DNA of 13,271 nt from positions 237,089 to 250,359 of the forward strand of contig GG745357.1 in NCBI GenBank assembly GCA_000151295.1. Reading direction: 5' to 3'. Shown in pieces: positions 8,243 to 13,271 of the stretch (the stretch's first letter is position 1; each line of letters opens with the position of its first letter). The position numbers were made by a program, and so were the translations under genes. Under the pieces are notes generated by a model that saw nothing but the letters and a program-made list of their open reading frames with translations, made no database searches and was not told the origin of the DNA. The DNA is from Allomyces macrogynus ATCC 38327. Taxonomy: Eukaryota > Blastocladiomycota > Blastocladiomycetes > Blastocladiales > Blastocladiaceae.

Positions 8243-9394
8243 CTACTGAGACCAACGAAGCTGTTCTTCGAGCTCGCGGATCCGTACCATGGCTTCGTTA
8301 TACTGCTGCTCGGTCATCTCGAGTTTTTCGGAGAGCACCTGATACTCTTCCTCCAAGGCTTGCACACGGGCCTCCTTGCGAGCTCGTGACAGGCGGGCCG
8401 AAATCGTGTTCCGAATCCGCTTCCGCTCGTGTTCCGGCAGCTGCGAAATGGCCTCTTCCGTCAGCTCAATAGCGTTGGCCGGATTCTCGCTTCCCATGGA
8501 CCCGCGGACGGGTTTGATGGGGGCCGTGGGCGGAATGAACCCCTTGGGCCATTCGCGCTCACGCGGCACAGTGGAGCAATTGACGGCCGACTTGCGCGAG
8601 TTGAGCGAGATGGTTGGGGTGGCCGCGCTGTCACTGCTGGGCGCGGAAGCGGCAGCCGTTCCGCGGCTCGCCACGGACTTGGACGAGCCAGCACGCAACG
8701 CGCCAGACTTGACCCTCCGCAGCGACGAAGGCGGAGCGAATGATGCGTCTTCAACAGAGGATTCGCGGCTTGTCACCAAATCGCTCGGGCTGACCCCGTC
8801 TGATGTGCTGGCCGCGACAGGAGGTGTTGGCGATCCAAACATGAGCGCTGATGAACCGGCACAATCTTGTTGAAGAACTGACGGCGTGACACTCATTGTC
8901 GCCATTTGGTCCGTGACAGATTCGGTTTCGGTCTCCAGTCCCGCAAGAGCAGGTTGACCACCATGCAAGGGCACACTAGTCGTTACAGTGGCAGGTTCGA
9001 ATCGCGCCGGTACGCCACTCGAGTTGTCCAGAGCATCAGCGGTTGACGATGTCGCTGCGAGACCAAACGGTTGGATTTGAGCCTTCATGACCTTCGTCGT
9101 TGCCGCCAACAGTTGCGAGTGGAGAGCGGCAATGTCCATGTTCGGGTAGCAAGCCATGAGAAATTCGACAGCTTTGCTTGCAGGGATTGTGCGGTGGCCA
9201 GCGTGTTGGATGGACGACGACGAGGCGGAGCTGTCGTTCGACATATTCATTTGCTGCTTGAGAATATCGTCGAACACGCTCTGATCGATGCCCGGGAACA
9301 TTGTCGAGAGCAGCCAGGCACCACGAGTATCATTGGCAGGCTGCGTGGGAGCGACGAAGCGGTTGTTGTTGGGTCCTGTCTGATTTGGGTTCAT
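8243..9394 (-). CDS. bZIP transcription factor, Gcn4-like basic region (383 aa from the preferred start)
   Basis: A nuclear DNA-binding dimer is expected. Numbering is from the ATG at 9394-9392. The C-terminus has a bZIP: ERKRIR, then Asn329 and Arg337 in the N-x7-R pattern (NTISARLSRARK, like yeast Gcn4 NT..AR.SRARK), then a zipper with Leu347, Leu354 and Leu375 and weaker residues between; the stop is TAG at 8243-8245. The middle is Ser/Thr/Ala/Pro-rich and probably disordered, including short SRRV- and SLRR-type basic patches. Near the N-terminus are two similar helical segments with an aromatic-Pro pair, LLSTMFPGID (28-37) and FLMACYPNMD (78-87). The frame extends to an ATG at 9475, but a TATA box lies between that ATG and this one, and this ATG has the best context (A at -3). 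An ATG at 9436 is also possible. The gene is convergent with PHO81, and a broken relative lies about 1 kb downstream. Confidence 0.85.
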   Translation of the reverse strand: MNPNQTGPNNNRFVAPTQPANDTRGAWLLSTMFPGIDQSVFDDILKQQMNMSNDSSASSSSIQHAGHRTIPASKAVEFLMACYPNMDIAALHSQLLAATTKVMKAQIQPFGLAATSSTADALDNSSGVPARFEPATVTTSVPLHGGQPALAGLETETESVTDQMATMSVTPSVLQQDCAGSSALMFGSPTPPVAASTSDGVSPSDLVTSRESSVEDASFAPPSSLRRVKSGALRAGSSKSVASRGTAAASAPSSDSAATPTISLNSRKSAVNCSTVPREREWPKGFIPPTAPIKPVRGSMGSENPANAIELTEEAISQLPEHERKRIRNTISARLSRARKEARVQALEEEYQVLSEKLEMTEQQYNEAMVRIRELEEQLRWSQ

Positions 9395-9447
9395 GTTCGC
9401 AAACAATCTTGGAGACTTGAACGGTTCCAGCGGCATGGGCACCTTGA

Positions 9448-9455
9448 TATTTATA
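9448..9455 (-). promoter_or_regulatory. TATA box of the bZIP gene
   Basis: On the minus strand the sequence reads GGTATAAATATCAAGG, with TATAAATA at 9455-9448. It lies about 54 nt before the ATG at 9394, which allows a transcription start near 9425. It lies after the ATG at 9475, so that upstream ATG would not be in a transcript started from here. Confidence 0.6.
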
Positions 9456-9475
9456 CCGCTCCTACAATTCCACAT

Positions 9476-10460
9476 GCGCAGGGGAACCGGCGGGCTTCCG
9501 GATTGACATGGTCAAATTGACGTGGAGAGGAAATGATCGACGTGGACTGATCCTTGTCTAGTCCGGCACTGACATTCGGCGGCTCTCCACGACTCACTTG
9601 AACGTAGGGCCCTTGTCATGCGTGGGTGGGTGGGCATGACATGTTTGTTGATCGTCGGGTCAAGTTATGGCGCAAGGAAGAACGGAGGGGCGTGGGAGGG
9701 GATGGGGTGTGGTGGAGCAGTTTCATGGAACGCTGCGACTCTGTGCGACTCTGAATCGGTGCCGCTGGTGGATCGCATTCATGCTGATGCCGACCACGAC
9801 GCGGCCAAGCTGCGGGCGCGATAGTGAAGCGGACCGCAATGGCATGGACCAGAGAAGCATGTTGGAGATGGCGTGGAATGCTTATTCGTTTGAAGTGCGT
9901 TTTGAAAACAAGGAGCAGCGCTGCGTGCTTGACGGATGACGTGGAACACACTGGTGACATGACATGGAACAGACGCTAGTCGTGTCGGGAGGGCACGGAT
10001 CCAAACACACTTCCGACCTATCTGGTCTGCCTCATAGAAATTTCGCTGTCAACAGAAACAATCTTGGCGCCTTCCTTCTTGCAACACCTACCCATCATTT
10101 TGACATTCCATGTATGGAGGCGCGATTTTGGCTCTGGCCTTTGGCGACTCTCCGTTCGAATAGTAGGCGCGCATCGCGAGCAAAAGCTGATGCGAGTGCA
10201 CGACGTCTGGTCTCAGTTCTTGAAAACGCGGAGTTGGAGGGGTAAGGTAGCCAGCCGTGCGTATTCCTATTGTGTGGTGATCGCGTGAAGAAATGTGAGT
10301 TTGATATCTCCACCATGATGCAGAAACAATTTGCAAGAACATGTCTTCCAATAAATGATGGGTCAGCTTCACGAGCGAGCCAACGGGCATAGGCTACACG
10401 CCCGTCCCAGTTCAAAGCTGATCCAAGGGGTTTCGAAGTTGAACTTTTCCAAGCTGAATC
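9476..10460. other. Upstream region of the bZIP gene, no supported gene
   Basis: Several overlapping open frames of up to 128 codons occur on both strands, but none has a domain, a repeat or the local third-position signature. TGACGTGG-like sites (half-sites of bZIP CRE elements) occur near 9518-9525 and 9936-9943, which could mean regulation by a bZIP factor. A GGGTGGGTGGGC run lies near 9624-9635. Confidence 0.4.
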
Positions 10461-10532
10461 TGAGCTCAGATCTGAGCTCACAAAAAACTTTTGGGGTCGT
10501 CACACAAGAAAGAGCTCAGAATGAGCTCAGAT
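10461..10532. repeat. Perfect 20-bp palindrome and a nearby second copy (GAGCTCAGA repeats)
   Basis: 10461-10480 reads TGAGCTCAGATCTGAGCTCA, a perfect inverted repeat. At 10512-10532, GAGCTCAGA and TGAGCTCAGA occur again as a near-direct repeat. Three forward copies and one reverse copy of GAGCTCAGA thus fall within 72 nt. Confidence 0.8.
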
Positions 10533-10751
10533 CGCGGAGCCGACAATGCGGGTCGACCTGCCTGTTTTGATTGCGATTTTGAAAGCGCTGCACGACTGGC
10601 TTCTGGCGCTTCTGGCCCTGTTCCAACCCTCCAAACGGCTGCCCAGCCACTCCCGACCCGCTCCGGGTCACTCCACCACACCAACTGCCATGAAAATCGT
10701 GGAAATGGAAAATATATTGAAGTTGTCGTCAAAGTCACGTGACCTTGTCCG

Positions 10752-12151
10752 TCAGAAAGAGAATCGAGGAAAAGTCAAGTACAAATCGAGAACTTGACGT
10801 CGGCCAAGTCCTTGAGTGTCGTCAAGTCGCGCTGGGCACTTGGTCGTGGCCGCGACGAGCGTGCAGTTCTTGGTGTAGCCACACGACCCCATTCGGCAGC
10901 AGAACTGGTGGCCCTTGATGGCCGCGTCGTCCTTGCCAGTCACCCCAATATCTGACGTGAGCATGCATCGCACAGCGAGAAATCGGCCCCGGCCAATTGA
11001 GGACGAGCGGGGGCATCCCCGCAAACGTCTGGACCTTGATCGGTTGTCGGCGTCGGCGGAAACGGTACGCAGCAAAATTCTCAAACCCGGCCCACAAACG
11101 CGGGAGCAGTCCTGGCCGCATCCTTGGGCCGCCGGGACCAATGCGCAAAAGCCATCATGACAAGCACTACAAACGTGAATCCCACGACGAGGAAGCCTCT
11201 AGGGCAGCGTCGTAGCAGTGTGGAACGGGCGCATCGTTCCGTGCAAACGCAGCGACTTGGCCTGGAACGTGTGCACATTGACGTTGCTCATGAATGCAAC
11301 CGCGGCAATGCCACCCTTGTGCACGAGCTCAACGATCTGGACGTGAACGTGGGCGCGGTGGTGAGGATCCTTGATGCCGACGAGCAGAACAACGGCAATA
11401 ACAGCAATGGAACCCATGAACGCGGACACAGCGACGTGGACGTGGAAATTGGTGCGCTTGAACGAGAATACCTGCGGCACCTTAAGCGAGAATGCAGCAT
11501 CATGAGTAAAACACGGCAGAAGCAGCATTGAAAGGGACGGTATCCTGAATCAAGTACAGCACCTTGGATGCGAGTAACACGGGTGAGTGCCGTGGCGAAA
11601 ACGAGGCCTAACGATGGGAAAAGAGTGCAATTAAGTCAGGAGCCAAGTCAAAGGTGACCACTGAGAAGGAAGAGATACTCCCGATACAACGCGCCAGACA
11701 TGACTCCTGGCAAGAGCACGGTACCGGATCGCGTGCACACGAGCAAAACTTGTGTGCAGCTGCACATACATATTACAGGCGATTCGAGTCGTGGGAGGAA
11801 TGAGATCTGGCCGCAATTGCACGAAACGTTGGGAAACAAAAAGCAACGGCAAGGAGCAAAGAGTTGAGAACAGACAGCGGCGCACAAGAACGCTTCTGGA
11901 GACAAGAAGCGCCCCCACCCCACGGAATGAACGAAAGGTCAGGCACCAATGAGGGAGGAATGTATCGGTAGAGCGAGAAAAGCCCAGGCGTCATAGCCCC
12001 CCACGGACCAAAAGGCACCTGAGACGATCTGGCTTTCCTTCTTGTCTTTGGCCTTGACCGCGGCTGGGTGCTCAGATGACGTGCGAGTCGACTTGACACG
12101 CAACACTGGCGCAAAAACGCCTGCCGGAACGCGTCCGATCTGTTGCGGGTT
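10752..12151 (-). CDS. Probable multi-exon (or decaying) membrane-protein gene, exon structure unresolved
   Basis: Several minus-strand stretches look coding but lie in different frames. (a) 12151 to about 11947: hydrophilic, then SGAFWSVGGYDAWAFLALP. A GTGCCT donor (11946) and CTCCAG acceptor (to 11896) would join it in frame to a Cys-rich hydrophobic stretch. (b) About 11760-11655: CTQVLLVC...YLFLLSG or an alternative frame. (c) A good acceptor with CTGAC branch and TTAG near 11608 opens LVFATALTRV. (d) About 11486-11230: FHVHVAVSAFMGSIAVIAVV, then LLVGIKDPHHRAHVHVQ and GGIAAVAFMSNVNVH. (e) 11197-11080: GFLVVGFTFVVLVMMAFAHW. (f) About 11040-10970: VQTFAGMPPLVLNWPGP. (g) About 10965-10754: DAAIKGHQFCCRMGSCGYTK, then NCTLVAATTKC, ending at TGA 10752-10754. 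Codons in (a), (d), (f) and (g) are GC-rich at third positions. The product would be a multi-pass membrane protein with a Cys-rich end. I recognise no family. Frameshift decay is the main alternative to introns. Confidence 0.35.
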
Positions 12152-12154
12152 CTA

Positions 12155-12629
12155 TACACGAGATGGCATTGATATCAATATGATCTGAAAATGAAATGGC
12201 CCATGCACATAAGAACACGTGCCATAACGCGTCCTTGGAGCGCACTTGGCGGGATCGTTTAGCTGGGTCTGGTGATGACCAGGTCCATCGCTGTGGCAGT
12301 TGGTGCTGGAGCACAGTTTGGATGCGGATCGGCTTGAGCCAAGAACGTGTGAATCTCGGGCTCAGTTGCTGTGCGGCACCAGACAACAGGAACGACAATC
12401 GAGCCACTTCTGTGTGCTCTGGGGCGGGCCCAACTAGCACTTTGGGGACTTAACTCTGGAGCACGCGAATAAAAATGATTTCATAATCCTGGCCGGCCAG
12501 CCAAACGTAAACGAAACGAGCCCGACGACGACGGCAGCAACAACAAAAAAACACGATTCTCAACTACGGGTCCGCCCAGTGCGGCAACACAAACCTATCC
12601 GTCCTCCCCTCTGTGCCTTCTCGCGCACT
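12155..12629. other. Region between two minus-strand genes, no supported gene
   Basis: It probably holds the 3' UTR of the methyltransferase-like gene and the 5' region of the membrane-protein locus. A minus-strand open frame (12072-12440) has AT-mixed third positions and no domain. A 12-bp palindrome CTGGCCGGCCAG lies at 12489-12500 and a CACGTG at 12216-12221. A possible splice acceptor (TTTCATTTTCAG on the minus strand) ends near 12184, so a further upstream exon of the membrane gene may be hidden here. Confidence 0.4.
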
Positions 12630-13271
12630 TCAGTACTCCAACCACACGTCGAGCGGCACGATCGTGCGCATGATCGCCCAATGCGCCGTCGCGACTGGCC
12701 ACAGCAACTCTTCCAAGTCGCGCATTCCCGCGTCTGTCAGTACGCGCGGCCGGTCGAGGTCGTGCCGCGAAAAGGACCGCTGCCCCGGCGCCGACGGAAT
12801 CGCTTGACTCGACTTGGTGTAATCCGCCAAGTCGATGGCCGGCACGGCGTCCATCAACGCCGTCGCATTCTCTTTGCCCTCCCACGCAAAGTACTCTCCG
12901 TCGGACCGCTTGACGGACACGGCGGGCGCGACCCCAGCCGGTTGCGGGATCGCGACTTCAGCGTGCCGGAACCGCGACAGCGCGTACCACCGCATTTGGG
13001 ACCCAAAGTAGTCGTCCTCGACGGGCGCGCGGAACGCGAATGGCGCGTCGGACGCGTAAAAGACGAGGTTCGTCACTTCGTCATCGCTGACGTGATCGTC
13101 GGTCGTCGACGTGGGCTCGGCAAACGCGCGCACGTACTTAAACACGGAACGCAAGGTCTTGGCGACCGTTCGGAACGCCAAGTCGTGTGGCCGGGCCACC
13201 ATGTTCACGGACAAGGTGCCGCTCGGCTTGAGCGCGCGCCGCGCGTGCGCGAAGGCCTCGTACGTAAAGTG
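12630..13271 (-). CDS. C-terminal part of a spermidine-synthase-like / class I methyltransferase-fold protein (partial)
   Basis: The frame is open from the right edge to TGA at 12630-12632, giving 213 visible residues; the 5' part is outside the window. The first visible residues, FAHARRALKPSGTLSVNMV, match the late Rossmann-fold segment of SAM-binding and polyamine-synthase-like proteins (x-LKPxG-x-L-x-VN). They are followed by LRSVFKYVRAF and, after an acidic insert, VTNLVFYASDAPF, the usual order VF..V.....N.L.F in that fold. The SAM-binding glycine loop would lie upstream and is not visible, so substrate and activity cannot be judged. The tail (WPVATAHWAIMRTIVPLDVW) is hydrophobic and unassigned. 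Third positions are GC-rich throughout. METTL13-like methyltransferases are an alternative to spermidine-synthase-like proteins. Confidence 0.75.
   Translation of the reverse strand, partial: HFTYEAFAHARRALKPSGTLSVNMVARPHDLAFRTVAKTLRSVFKYVRAFAEPTSTTDDHVSDDEVTNLVFYASDAPFAFRAPVEDDYFGSQMRWYALSRFRHAEVAIPQPAGVAPAVSVKRSDGEYFAWEGKENATALMDAVPAIDLADYTKSSQAIPSAPGQRSFSRHDLDRPRVLTDAGMRDLEELLWPVATAHWAIMRTIVPLDVWLEY

Noticed and set aside
8985..9015. GGTTCGAATC, resembling the T-arm B box of a tRNA gene
   Set aside because: It lies inside the bZIP coding frame (reading RFEP on the minus strand), and no cloverleaf, anticodon arm or matching acceptor stem can be drawn around it.
11773..11790. GATTCGAGTC, another tRNA T-arm look-alike
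   Set aside because: Flanking bases do not form the T-arm stem and no A box is found upstream at a suitable distance.
1..13271. CRISPR arrays, bacterial operons, phage or insertion-sequence genes
   Set aside because: No regularly spaced direct repeats, no transposase or integrase motifs and no bacterial gene layout are seen. The spliceosomal introns and PHO81 show that the window is eukaryotic.

Overview
The window looks like nuclear DNA from a GC-rich fungus with spliceosomal introns. The strongest anchor is a complete PHO81/NUC-2 gene, a fungus-specific regulator of phosphate starvation. It carries two short introns (74 and 67 nt) with consensus splice sites. The GC-rich third positions, Ala/Pro/Ser-rich linkers and short introns would fit an early-diverging zoosporic fungus such as a member of Blastocladiomycota. 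That placement is a guess; nothing in the window proves it.

Layout. 1-512 (+) is the 3' end of an unrecognised gene. It converges on a small minus-strand gene at 966-1502 that encodes a single-pass membrane protein. From about 1503 to 2945 lies a long, mostly non-coding divergent region that should hold the PHO81 promoter; it contains two CACGTG and two CACGTT-type sites. PHO81 occupies 2946-6542 (+). It converges on a minus-strand block: a broken bZIP copy (6981-7262), a cluster of TCAATCGA-type octamers (7294-7495), then an intact bZIP transcription factor gene (8243 to 9394 or 9475). About 1 kb without a convincing gene follows, ending in a perfect 20-bp palindrome at 10461-10480. From 10752 to 12151 the minus strand carries coding-like pieces in several frames. 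They read as a multi-exon or decaying membrane-protein gene that I cannot fully resolve. The window ends inside a minus-strand gene whose C-terminal part resembles the spermidine-synthase-like methyltransferase fold.

How the parts relate. The genes do not form an operon-like functional set, as expected for a eukaryote. The best-understood member is the PHO81 homologue, which in yeast and Neurospora inhibits the Pho80-Pho85 (PREG-PGOV) cyclin-CDK when phosphate is scarce. The bZIP gene and the broken bZIP copy beside it share a P-I-[KQ]-P-V-R-G-S motif and a similar basic-region end, so they look like an old local duplication.

The most useful observations are: the 6-nt first coding exon of PHO81; its GDPD domain without catalytic motifs; the paired CUE-like helices in the bZIP protein; a TATA box lying inside the longest bZIP reading frame; the two palindrome clusters; and a shift from C-ending to G-ending codons along the genes.
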